DNA of 64,000 nt, taken from assembly GCA_003024785.1 (NCBI GenBank), contig PUQB01000214.1, positions 300,045 through 364,044 of the forward strand. Reading direction: 5' to 3'. Positions 39,294-51,054 of this stretch are shown one piece after another (position 1 is the first letter of the stretch; each line of letters begins with the position of its first letter). Origin of the DNA: Selaginella tamariscina (lineage: Eukaryota; Streptophyta; Lycopodiopsida; Selaginellales; Selaginellaceae). The notes beneath the pieces were generated by a model. It ran no database searches, was not told where the DNA came from, and saw nothing but the letters and a program-made list of their open reading frames with translations. Both the position numbers and the translations under genes were made by a program.

Positions 39294-39341
39294 AAAACCC
39301 TAAAAACAGAGCATCCCTGTTTAGGGTTCTAGTTTAGGGTT
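39294..39341 (-). promoter_or_regulatory. Telo-box cluster in the 5' region of the GT77 gene
   Basis: AAAACCCTAAAA at 39,294-39,305 and two TTAGGGTT copies at 39,321 and 39,333 lie 10-57 bases upstream of the start codon. Confidence 0.5.
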
Positions 39342-40629
39342 GCTTCATTAATTAATGAGAATGTGTACTATTATTTTGTATATCTTAACCATTTTATTTA
39401 ACTTATATTTTATAACATAATTAAATAAATATAATTCCAAAATTGTATTAAATTTTGTTGTGTAAAAGGTTTAAATTTTCGTCCTTAATATAACATATAA
39501 ATTGAAATTTATATATATATATATATATATATACACGCAAATAATTAACTTTAAATTTATATGTTATATACATTAAATTAATTTTATATATATATAGATA
39601 TAATATATATAATTATAAATAAGTTTATAATAATACATTAAAAATTAATTTAGTGTTTATAAATTAAATATTTAAAACAATATCAGACCTATAAATTTAT
39701 TAAATTTACTTCTTCCTTGTAGGTAAATATATCGATGGAGGTGGATAATTAAATTTAAATTTATTATAACTGTTAATTATAATATTAATCATTATTATTA
39801 AAAGTTTAAAATTTATTGAACATATTTTAAAGTTATGTTTTTTATGGCAGTTGATTATATTGAATTTTAGCCATAAAAATATTTTAAAATAGTATTATTT
39901 AAATTTGTATACATATGATTTTATGACATCATACTTATATTGATCATTATATTGTTTTAGCTTAATTCTTAATAAGTTAAAACATTATATTAATCATGGG
40001 TTGCATATAAAAACAATTAGACTTATGGAATTGTAAAAAGAATAGAAGAATATATGTGTGTATATAGACCGAATGTATATATTTTTAGCATATTCTTTTT
40101 ACAAATTGAAGAATATGCTGAAATATTTAAACATGATTATTTAGTTGATTAGCTATTTGCTAAGCATTTTATCAAGTTTTTTTTAATCGTTATAGATATA
40201 TTTAATGTGTTTATGTTATATGAATATTTTAATACATATATGTGTATGTGTGTGTGTTTATACACACACACACACTTTCATAGTTCAGTCTTTTCAAAAG
40301 TATAAGATTTGTGTTAACCTGTATATGTACATATAGATGTATTTAATACTTATCTAGGATATGAATAGATATGTATATGTATATAGATATATTTATTTGT
40401 GTGTATATATATATATATACAAACTTTTGCTGGTCTGTTTATAAGTATAAGATATTCTATTAAATTGCATAAGCATATTAAATATTTATTGGTAGGAAAT
40501 AGTACAAATCATGATTAGTTAAATATATATGGTATGAGTTACTGACTAAATATATTATATAGTCAGATACACAAATATGTGCGTAAATACATTTATATAT
40601 GGGTGTATCTATGCATTTATTATCTATGT

Positions 40630-40668
<39 letters not shown>

Positions 40669-42459
40669 GGGGGGGAGAGAGAATGTGTTTTATTTATATT
40701 ATACACATGTGTTTACTCTTAAATTAATAATAACTAACTAATATATTTTAAATAATTGTTTAATTTATAAGAAGTGTTTGTTTGAAGAAAATATGTAGTA
40801 GTTTGAGTTTGGAATATTCTAACAAAGAATTAGAATTATAAATTGACTTTATATATATATATATATATATATACATACCTAGTAGCTACACCGGATAAAT
40901 ATTTAGCAAATATTTAATTGATAATTAAATTTCTTTAACCAGGTGTATAACTATTTAAATTAAATATAAACATTTTGAAGCTTTAAAAAAACGATATAAA
41001 TATGTATAAATTAATATTATGAATACTTGAAATTAACCGGTGTATACCTTGGCATATCATATAGATAAAATATATTTTATAATTTAAAAAAGTTCTATAA
41101 TTTATATAGTTTGAATATATTCAGGGTATGTGTCTCCTCTCAAACTCATGTATCATGCGTATGTGTCTCTGTGTAATTGATATATACACCATAGAAATTA
41201 ATATATATTATATATATTAACACAAAGGTGCATGCATACACACACACACATTTATGCCATTCTTCTTATACAGTGGTGCGTGTGCGTGTTTTGTGAGTGA
41301 ATTACATATGCACGCCGGTATACTGACTGATACATATTTAACTTTCCATTTTATTTGAGATATTTAATGTAAACATGTAATTAATTACCTTATGAATGTA
41401 GAGGTAAATAATAAGAAATCTATTAGTTATTGAAAAGAATTTTGCACCAGTTTCTCGTTAATGTTTACTTGTAAATGGATTAATTAAAATTAATATGAAT
41501 TCATATATATTAATTTATATCAAATTTTAACTTTATACATTATCGCTGAATCGCAATAATGCATACAGCGGATTATTCAAGGTGCAGATTTGGTTTTAAT
41601 TTATAGCATATAAAATCATAAGTTTATATTTAAAATTAATAATAGTTAGATTAACGTGTTCATTATTAAAATACTTAAACTTTACTCGTTACAGCTCGAT
41701 TTATTTAATGTAATACCCTTTAAAAATCAATTATTATAGGTTATGAGAAATGGTACTTTATCAAATCTGAATCCTGAAATTATATTAATTAGATAACTTC
41801 AATATATAACAAATACACAAAATTAAATCAAACTATGTTATAATTGTTAAGAATCTAAACTTAGTTTAGTAACATGTAAATTCCAGTTAAATTAAAAAGT
41901 TGTAATTATGTACACATACAGACACTAAAGTTATATAATGACAAGCAAAACACACACACACACACACAAGAATACAGTTTATAACCCTTCCAAAATTTAT
42001 TTGCATTATAATGCAGTTTCTAACCCATTTTTTCATTAAAACAATTAAATTCTAAATGTTATAACATGAATTTATTTATACTTTAACCTCAATATGTAAA
42101 TTACCGTTTATATTAAGGTTAAATTATAAACTTTTACCGTTTAATCATTCATATATACATATATTTGTAAATAATTAAATATATAGTTTTAATAATATAA
42201 CTAACAAAATTTCATAATATTATTAAAATTGGCAATTATAAACTATTTAAAACATTAATTTTAAGCTAGGGGGTGTAAGTGTAAATTTCAATTCAAAGTA
42301 TATTTAAATTCTATCAAATTTAAATATACGTGTCTTTTACTCTTGTTTCACTCTTTTTATTAATAAACCTGCACCTGGATTTTTCCACATGTTTTCTTAA
42401 ATTCTCTAACACAACCATTATATATCAAATGATAATTTAATACATATTTCATAAGTTTA

Positions 42460-42491
<32 letters not shown>

Positions 42492-42532
42492 ATTGTTGAT
42501 TTATTTAATATACATATAATCTTATAAGTTAG
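39342..42532. other. AT-rich intergenic DNA
   Basis: Apart from the direct duplication (40,207-40,851) and simple repeats, including (TG)n-(GA)n with a G run at 40,628-40,683 and (AT)n at about 42,465-42,492, nothing gene-like was found. Confidence 0.5.
40207..40851 (+). repeat. Direct duplication, copy 1 (copy 2 at 43,764-44,445)
   Basis: About 645 bp, matching the second copy almost base for base apart from microsatellite lengths and one insertion. The copies bracket 2.9 kb that contains the thioredoxin-like gene. I see no TG..CA termini or target duplications, so an LTR pair is not supported. Confidence 0.85.
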
Positions 42533-43056
42533 CTAAGAAGTATTTACAGAGATTGTTTGCGTATAATGCAACAGAAAATGTGCTCTTAAATCGTCCTCTT
42601 TCGCCCCCGAGTGTGAATGCACCATTTCCCCGTTCCTATAGAATATAAATGTTGGTACTTGTCGAATCTTCCATTTTCTCATTAATGCCTATAAAAAAAT
42701 TAATTAAATTAATCTTATAAACATTATAATATCATCAATAAGTATAGTTATATAAACGTAAGTTGTGTCCACAAGTGTACTCCGTTTGCTTTTATAAATT
42801 TGAATGCATATGAAATAACTAAATTAAAATATGTTAAATTACTATTGAATTCAGTTAAATTAAATAATAATTAAACATGTTTGAAATATTACTATTGAAT
42901 TGAGTTAAATTAAAAAAAATTTACCTTGTTTCGGAACTGTAATCTCCATTTATCTTCAAGAAACTGCATCTGGATACTCTCTGCTCATTTGCACAAGTTT
43001 GGGAAATATAAACTTGCATGGACCGTAGAAATATCTAACACCACCTACATATATTG

Positions 43057-43108
<52 letters not shown>

Positions 43109-43212
43109 ATTCATATATAAAGTTAATAGTGAATTAATAAATATCCGATTACTTACCAATTTATCTTTAGCATTGGCAATGAATTCCTCAAGCTTACGAG
43201 CTGAAATCACTT
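42533..43212 (-). CDS. Thioredoxin-like protein (plastid type), possibly incomplete at the 5' end
   Basis: Minus-strand exons: about 43212-43157 (VISARKLEEFIANAKDKL, a typical alpha-1 of plastid thioredoxins), 43044-42925 (VVLDIS, then YGPCKFIFPKLVQMSREYPD and LKINGDYSSET) and 42688-42533 (ALMRKWKIRQVPTFIFYRNG, with the cis-Pro VPTF, then HSHSGAKEDDLRAHF, ending TAG). Order, spacing and splice sites fit a thioredoxin fold like the f-type or CDSP32-related plastid proteins. The active site reads YGPC in a shifted frame: the first cysteine of CGPC is not visible and a few bases seem missing before it. Another single-base shift follows PDAV. No transit peptide exon or ATG was found upstream, so the gene is a 5'-truncated pseudogene, a redox-altered paralogue, or affected by sequence errors. 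Confidence 0.65.
43057..43107. repeat. Composite (TC)n-(TA)n microsatellite in a thioredoxin-like gene intron
   Basis: TC tract running into TA. A TA-GA mirror lies at 43,242-43,302 and a short TC-TA-GA hairpin at 43,366-43,397. Confidence 0.9.
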
Positions 43213-43241
43213 CATGATCAGTATTGTGTGTGTGTGTTGTC

Positions 43242-43298
<57 letters not shown>

Positions 43299-43763
43299 AG
43301 AGTGTACCTATGTATATAATTTGATATTGATGAAATTTTATCTATATGTTGTTTATAATAAACATTCTCTCTCTCTCTCTATATATAGAGAGACAGATAG
43401 AATAAGTGTTGGAATCAATCAATATACTATTTTTAGAATACATTTTATTTTTATAAATGAATTATAAGTTTTCTTCCAGTGACAGAAAAACCGCTATATT
43501 TTATAACTGTATATAAAATATTTAATCCGTAACACATTCTATATCAAAATTTCCATCATATAAAAAGGAATTAAGAAAATAAATAAATCCTTTAACACGA
43601 TAATTTTGTATAAACCCAATATAAAACATGAGACTGAACGGAAACAATTTTCCAACCAATAAAAGCGTATTTACTAGTAATTACTTAGAAAATTTTATAA
43701 CTCAAATTTATAGTTTAATAATAATCTAGCAGCTTTTATTATTATTTATAATCTATATTAATT

Positions 43764-44221
43764 GTGTTTATGTTATATGAATATTTTATACATATATGTG
43801 TATGTGTGTGTGTCTACACACACACACACTTTCATAGTTCAGTCTTTTCAAAAGCATAAGATTTATGTTAACTTGTATATGTACATATAGATGTATTTAA
43901 TATTTATCTAGGATATGAATAGATATGTATATGTATATAGATATATTTGTGTGTGTGTGTGTGTGTGTGTGTGTATACAAACTTTTGCTGGTCTGTTTAT
44001 AAGTATAAGATATTCTATTAAATTGCATAAGCATATTAAATATTTATTTGGTAGGATATAGTACAAATCATGATTAGTTAAATATATATGGTTGACTAAA
44101 TATTCTATAGCCAGATACACAAATATGTGCGTAAATACATTTATATATGGGTGTATCTATGTATTTATTATCTATGTATGACATGTTGAAGTGAAGTCTT
44201 CTATCGTTAGTTACCGTGTGC

Positions 44222-44257
<36 letters not shown>

Positions 44258-44445
44258 GAGGGAGAGAGGGAGAGAGAGAATGTGTTTTATTTATATTATA
44301 CACGTGTTTACTCTTAAATTAATGATAACTAACTAATATATTTTAAATAATTGTTTAATTTAAAAGAATGTTTGTTTGAAGAAAATATGTAGTAGTTTGA
44401 GTTTGGAATATTCTAACAAAGAACTAGAATAATAAATTGACTTTA
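43764..44445 (+). repeat. Direct duplication, copy 2 (copy 1 at 40,207-40,851)
   Basis: Same sequence as copy 1 with a longer (GT)n-(GA)n tract and about 45 extra bases (GACATGTTGAAG onward) near 44,178. Confidence 0.85.
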
Positions 44446-44639
44446 GATATTAACTTTAATGGTATGTCTCTGTTCAATATAATATTACTTTATAAATAGA
44501 AAATTATATTAGGAAATAAATTATCATAGAATTAATGTTTTAGTGATAATTTAAAACATTTCTTCTACAGGAGAACATATGCACGTTTCTTTAACAAATT
44601 AGAAATATTTAAAAAAAAAATCTAAAATATAATATGCCT

Positions 44640-44830
44640 ATAAGATATATCTACACAATATGCCTATAAGATATGCCTCTAGGATATACCTACAGGATAT
44701 GCATGTAGGATATTCCTACAGGATATGCCTATAGGATATACTTACAGGATATGCTTATAGAATATTCTTATAGGATATACTTATAGGATATATCTATAGA
44801 ATATATTACAGGATATGCCTATAGGATAAG
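44640..44830 (+). repeat. GGATAT minisatellite in the chromovirus LTR
   Basis: Units of about 12-13 bp resembling AGGATATGCCTAT and AGGATATACCTAC, tandemly repeated in the U3 part of the LTR. Arrays of differing length recur at 45,235-45,330, 49,965-50,050, 50,160-50,250 and 56,115-56,275. Confidence 0.9.
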
Positions 44831-45189
44831 GGTCACTATTTTTAGCTCATGACCAGATTAGATTCATGACTAGATTAGCTTAGAGTTGTGAGCATAAAAG
44901 CTCCGACCTAATTATTGTACAATCAGTTATTATCATCACCAGTCTTTTTACGATTAATCTTGTCTTGTCTTGCTCCTTGCCTTCTGCTCTTGTCTTGCTC
45001 CTTGTCTCCTGCTCTTGTCTTGTTCTTGGTTCCTAGTTCTTGTCTTGCTCCTTGTCTTCTGCTCTTGTCTTGCTCCTTGCCTCCTGCTCTTGTCTTGTTC
45101 TTGGTTCCTAGTTCTTGTCTTGCTCCCTGTCATGCTCCTTGTCCTGCTTCTAAGTCAAGCTTCCTTGTTCTCGGAATCTTGTTCACTTT

Positions 45190-48100
45190 TATCACAACCC
45201 GATACATGATACAGGATTCCGGATATAGGATACGGGTTGCAGGATATTCCTACAGGGATTCCGAATACAAGATACGGTTGCAGGATATTCTTACAGGATA
45301 TGCCACAGGATATGCCTAGAGGATAAGGGACATGTGGACTCATCTTAGCCTCTGCATGCATGTAGTCACTTTTAAATGCATGCAACCACTTTTAGCACTC
45401 ATGCCTAGATTAGCTCTTGGAGTTGTGAGCATAAAAGCTCTACCTAATTGTTGTACAATCAGTTATTATCAACACCAGTCTTACTACGATCAATCTTGTC
45501 TTGTCTTGTTCTCTTGCTTCTTGTTCTCTTTGTCTCAGTCCTGGATCCTGTCCTACTTCTGTCTTGTTCCCGGATCTGTCATGTTCCTGTCTTGTTCCTG
45601 ATCGTCCTGCGCCTTCTTATCCTGTTCCCGGATCCTATCATGTTCCTGTCTTGCTCCTGATCCTGTCCTGCGCCTGCTTGCTCCTAGTTCCTAGTTCCTG
45701 TCTTGTTCTCGTCTGCTCCTGAGTCAAGCCTTCTTGTTTTGGAATCCTTGTCTTCCTGGTTCCTGGATCGTGGCTTGACAGTTTGATAGTAACTGCTTTC
45801 ATAGCTCTCCGTTTTCCAGCTACTTTTTTTTCCTTGATTCTTTTCCTTCGTTTTCCTCCTTTTCTTTCATAGATCATGGCTGATTTTGAGCACTTTCAAC
45901 GCAATGTTGCTTCATGAGCTGGCCACTTTGCGCCAAGTGGTCACCGATCTGCAAGGTTCCACCAATGCGGCACATGCAGCTGCTGATGCATCCTCCAAGG
46001 CTGCTGCGCAGGCTCTCTCTCAGGCATCGGTGGTTCCCTTTCATCGAACTTTTCTTCGGAGCCGAAGATAGCATGCCAGAAAAGTTCAGTGGCAATCGTG
46101 CCGATTTCCAAGGTTTCCTGAATCAGATCCGGCTCTTGATCCGCATGCAACCACGCCGCTACTCGACTGATGCACAAAAGGTTGGCCTTTTGGCATCCTT
46201 ACTAAGTGGATCTCCACGGGCTTGGGTTGCCCCCTTGTGGAGCGTGACGACCCATTGATGGAAGACTTTGAAGGTTTCGTGGCTGCCTTTGAAGCCTGCT
46301 TTGGAGATCCTGATAAGTACCGTTCCATGCACGAAGTTACGGAAGCTCACTCAAGGATCCCGACCAGCTTCCGTCTATGCATCCGAATTTCAGCAACTTT
46401 GCACGAACATTCCATGGGACGAGACTGCATTGATCGAACACTTCCGTTTTGGGTTGAGGGATGACGTGAAGGACCTTCTCCTTACGTTACCGGATGCCAA
46501 ACATTAGCGGAGATCATGCAACAAGCTGTTCGTTGCGACAACCGTTTGTTCGAGCGTCGTCAGGAAAATCCCGTCAGCAGTTCCTGCAAACCAATCCTGC
46601 AGCTGTGGTACATGTTCCTGCACCACCTTCTGGAGTAGTTCCTATGGAGGTTGAGAAATCCAAGCGTGGCTCTCTTTCCGCTGAGAAGCAACGTGCGCAG
46701 TGAGAACCTATGCTTGTATTGTGGTGAAGCAGGACACAAGGTGGCAGAATGTCCTATTAAAGCCAGGAAGTTCAAGACGCGTGAAGTTGAAGCTGAAGTT
46801 CAGTCGGAAAACTTCAATGTCCACTTCGTCTAGGAGCCGCGAAGTTGGACGTAGGTGCAGGCTCCATTGGTGCTGCTCATACCATTCCATCACTCAAGTT
46901 TCCTGTACACATTCATCTTAATAATCGAGAGCTCAAGGAGTTTGCCCTGTTAGACACTGGTGCAAATGCATGCTTCATGGATGACACTTTTGCAACTCAA
47001 CATGGCATTTCGGTGGTGAAGTTGAAGCGTGCAGTTCCTGTAGAGGTGGCCGATGGGCATCTGATTGCTTCTGCGCAGTTACCCATGCTACCGAACCTCT
47101 CTCTTGCAGTCATGGCACATTCAACTGTTCAATTTCCTTCAACTTGATCAAGACTCGGTCGACTCCCATCATTTTGGCATGCCATGGTTCGTTGTTGCAA
47201 ATCCGCAGATCGACTGGAGGTCTAGGACGCTCACGTTTTCCTCTCCGGTAGCAATCAATCCTGTACCTTCCTGCGTGCAGGATACATCCTTAGTATCTGA
47301 GGCAGTACAAGCTACAGGATTGACCGTGCCTGTTCCTGTATAGTGTTGAAGACTCCTCCTCGACAGGATTCACCTCATGTCAGTTCCTCAGCACATCCAG
47401 GCTCTCTCCACTCCTGTAAGTTTGCGGTTCCTGTACAGGGTTCTTCCAATCCTGTATCAGTGTCGAAGGTTCCTCAACAGGATCCACTCCTGTTGGTTCG
47501 TCAGCACACTCGCAGGCTTTCCCACTCCTGTGCAACCACGGACTCCTGTACAGGATTCTTCCAATCCTGTACACTCGTCAACATCCACACAGGTTTTTCC
47601 CAATCCTGCCTCTTTCTTTACTCTGCTTCTGTTCCACCCCCAAGATCCTTCCTCTTTTTCAGTCACAGCTCCCTCCTTCTCCTCTCCGAGTTCTTACCAC
47701 TACCATGCATGAACTTGCCACTGATCCTGCTCCTTTCCACCTTTTTGCCTTTCAAGTAACTCCTACGTCCTCTTCTACCTTTCCTATGTCTCTCTCCTGT
47801 TTTTCAATCTCCTTCTCCTTCCTTCCCTTCTTCCCTACCATCCAAGTATCACTCCTTTAAGGACGTTTTTGACAAGCACAAGGCTGCAGTTCTTCCTGTT
47901 CACAGGTCCTACGACTGTCCTATTGATCTTGCGGAAGGAAAGACTCCACCGTTCGGACCGATTTATGCACTTCACCCACAGAGTTGGAGGTTCTTCGTCA
48001 GTACATCGAGGACAACTTGGCATCCGGCTTCATTCGTCACTCAAAGTCCCTGCAGGAGCACCTATCTTCTTTGTCAAGAAGAAGGATGGGAGTTTACGTT

Positions 48101-51054
48101 TGGTTGTGGACTACAGGGGTTTGAATCAAGTCACCATTCGGAATCGGTACCCGTTGCCATTGATCCCAACTTCTCGATCGGCTGCGAGGAGCAAAGGTGT
48201 TCACGAAGATCGACTTACGAGGGGCCTACAACCTTGTACGGATTCGTCCAGGCGATGAGTGGAAGACTGCCTTTCGTACAAGGTATGGACACTTCGAGTA
48301 CACGGTGATGCCCTTCGGCCTTACCAATGCCCCAGCTGTGTTCCAACACATGGTGAACGACATCTTTCGTGACTTCTTGGACCAGTTTGTGGTGATCTAC
48401 CTCGACGACATTTTGATTTTCTCCAAGGACCAGGCGGCACATGACAAGCATGTACGATTAGTTCTACAGCGGCTTCGCGAGCATGGCCTGTATGCGAAGT
48501 TGGAGAAGTGTTTTTTCGATAGGGATTCTGTGGAGTTCTTGGGCTACATCGTCTCTCCTGCTGGCGTTTCCATGGACATGCACAAGGTGAAGACCATCGT
48601 GGAGTGGGAGAGGCCCAAGTCTGTACGAGATGTACAATGTTTCCTTGGCTTTGCAAACTTCTACAGGCGGTTCATACAGGACTTCTCCAAGCGTGTACTT
48701 CCACTCACGGAACTCACCAAGCGCACAGGGTTTTCTCTTGGTCCGACAAGGCGGAACATGCATTCACAACACTCAAGGACGCCTTCACGACAGCTCCGAT
48801 TTTAGCACATCCTGACCCTTCTCGTCCTTTCTTCGTTGAAGCAGATGCCTCGGATTTTGCAGTAGGATCCGTCCTATACAAGTTGGAGAAGACAAGTTGC
48901 TTCATCCTGTAGCTTTTCACTCTCGTAAGTTCCTTTCGGCGGAGATCAATTACGAGATTCATGACAAGGAACTCAAGGCCATTGTGGATTCGTTCGAGGA
49001 GTGGCGGCATTTCCTGGAAGGTGCTGCGCATCCTGTACAAGTTCTTACGGATCACAAGAACCTGGAGTATTTTCAAACGGCTCGAGTTCTCAGTCGGCGA
49101 CAGGCTAGGTGGGCGAGTTCCTATCACGTTTTGATTTCGTCATTGTCTACAGGCCCGTTTTCGGAATGGCAAGGCGGACGCATTGTCTAGGCGCTCTTAC
49201 CTTGCACCGATCCCGGGATCCTGCATATGACTGTCAAAACAAGTGTTGTTGGGTCCTGATCGATTCCGGCTTGCGGCACTACAGGTTCATCAGGCTCCAG
49301 TAAATTCAACACTTCTACAGGACATCCGTTCGCAGTTGGCTACAGACGACTTGGCAAAGAATGTGTTCTCACACATTCATCCTGACATTGCAAGTTCCTC
49401 TTCCTCCAGTTCCCGTTTAGACTCACCGTCAGCCGGCACTTGCATACAAGATTGGTGATCTCCTATGGCTTCTTCGTCGACATATTCGCACCAACAAGCC
49501 TTCTTCTAAGTTGGATTTTCAACGATTGGGTCCTTATAGGATTGTGGCGGAGGTCAATCCTGTAGCTTTTCAACTCGAGTTACCATTTACGGTGAAACTT
49601 CATCCTGTGTTCACACCTCCTTGTTGGAGCCGTATTATTCTTCTTCTCTTCTCGGTCGTGCTTCTTCTCCTCCCCCTCCTATGGTCATTGACAATGAACC
49701 TGAGTACGAAGTTGCAGCCATCCTTCATTCTCGTCTTCATCACCGCCAACTCCAATACTTGGTGGATTGGAAAGGTTATTTACCTACTGATCGCACTTGG
49801 GAACCTGCATTCAACTTACTCCATGCTTCTTCCAAGGTTGTTACCTTCCATCGGCATTATCCTGCTAAACCAGGTCCTAAGACTCGTGGAACTCGTCTTT
49901 AGTGAGGAGGTGCTGTCACAACTCGATACAGGATACAGAATTCCGAATACAAGATACAGGTTACAAGATATTCCTACAGGGATTCTGGATACATGATATG
50001 GTTGTAGGATATTCCTATAGGATATGCCATAGGATATGCCTAGAGGATAAGGGACATGTGGACTCATCTTAGCCTCTGCATGCATACAGTCACTTTTAGA
50101 TGCATGCAACTGTCACAACCCGATACAAGATACAGGATTCCGGATGCATAGGATACGAGTTACAGGATATTCCTACAGGATATACCTATAGGATATGCTA
50201 CAGGATATGCCTAGAGGATATGCTATAGGATATGCCTAGAGGATAAGGGACACTATTCTTAGCTCATGACTAGATTAGACTCATGACCAGATTAGCTTGG
50301 AGTTGTGAGCATAAAAGCTCCGACCTAATTGTTGTACAATCAGTTACTATCAACACCAGTCATTCTACGATTGTTCTTGTTCCTTGTTCTTGTCTCGTTC
50401 TTGTCTTACTCTTTGCCTCCTGCTTTTGTCTTGCTCCCGGATCCTGCCTTGTTCCTGTCTTGTTCCTGGATCCGGTCCTATGTCTTCCTGTCCTGCTCCC
50501 GGATCCTATCCTGTTCCTGTTTAGCTCTTAGATCCTGTCCTGCGCCTGGTCTTGCTCTCAGTCCTGTTCCTGAGTCAAGCCTTCCTGTTCTTGGAATCCT
50601 GCTCTCTTCCTAGTTCCTGGATCGTGGCTTGACAGCAACCACTTTTAGCACTCATGCTTAGATTAGCTCTTGGAGTTGTGAGCATAAAAGCTCCGACCTA
50701 ATTGTTGTACAATTAGTTACTATCAACACCAGTCTTACTACGATTAATCTTGTCTTGTCTTGTTCTTATCTTGCTTCTTGTTCTCTCCTGTCTCACTCCT
50801 GGATCCTGTCTTGCTCCTGTCTCACTCCTGGATCCTGTCTTGTTCCCGAATCCTGTCCTGTTCCTATTTTGTTCCTGTCCTGTCCTGCGCCTTCCTGTCC
50901 AGCTCCCAGATCCTATCATGTTCCTATCTTGCTCCTAGATTCTGTCCTGCGCCTGGTCTTGCTCCTGAGTTCCTAAGTTCCTGTCTTGCTCTCCGTTTTG
51001 CTCCTGAGTCAAGCCTTTTTGTTATTGGAATCTTGGTTCCTGGGTCGTGGCTTG
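45190..51054 (+). mobile_element. Inner chromovirus element inserted in the outer element's left LTR
   Basis: LTRs at about 45,190-45,780 and 49,914-51,054 (the latter interrupted by a solo LTR) share a subtype marked by GGACATGTGGACTCATC and by GCATGCAACCACTTTTAGC. The internal region (45,781-49,913) shows gag (from 45,876, CCHC knuckle CLYCGEAGHKVAEC near 46,710), protease (LLDTGANACF near 46,950), reverse transcriptase with YLDD (about 47,860-48,700), RNase H (about 48,760-49,100) and a chromodomain (about 49,690-49,830). It is broken, with many interruptions. The tail of the outer LTR reappears just after its right LTR, which supports insertion rather than tandem duplication. Confidence 0.75.
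50111..50634 (+). mobile_element. Solo LTR of the same chromovirus family nested in the inner element's 3' LTR
   Basis: A complete 524-bp LTR starting TGTCACAACC and ending GGCTTGACA, flanked on both sides by GCAAC (50,106-50,110 and 50,635-50,639). Removing it restores the host LTR sequence seen at 45,370-45,400. It results from insertion followed by LTR-LTR recombination. Confidence 0.95.

Noticed and set aside
40207-44445. LTR retrotransposon with 0.65-kb LTRs
   Set aside because: No TG..CA ends, no primer site, no target duplication and no retroelement coding between the copies.
44915-45319. Leu/Ser/Cys-rich open frames around 45 kb, 50.4 kb and 50.8 kb
   Set aside because: Translations of the CT-rich part of the LTRs, not proteins.
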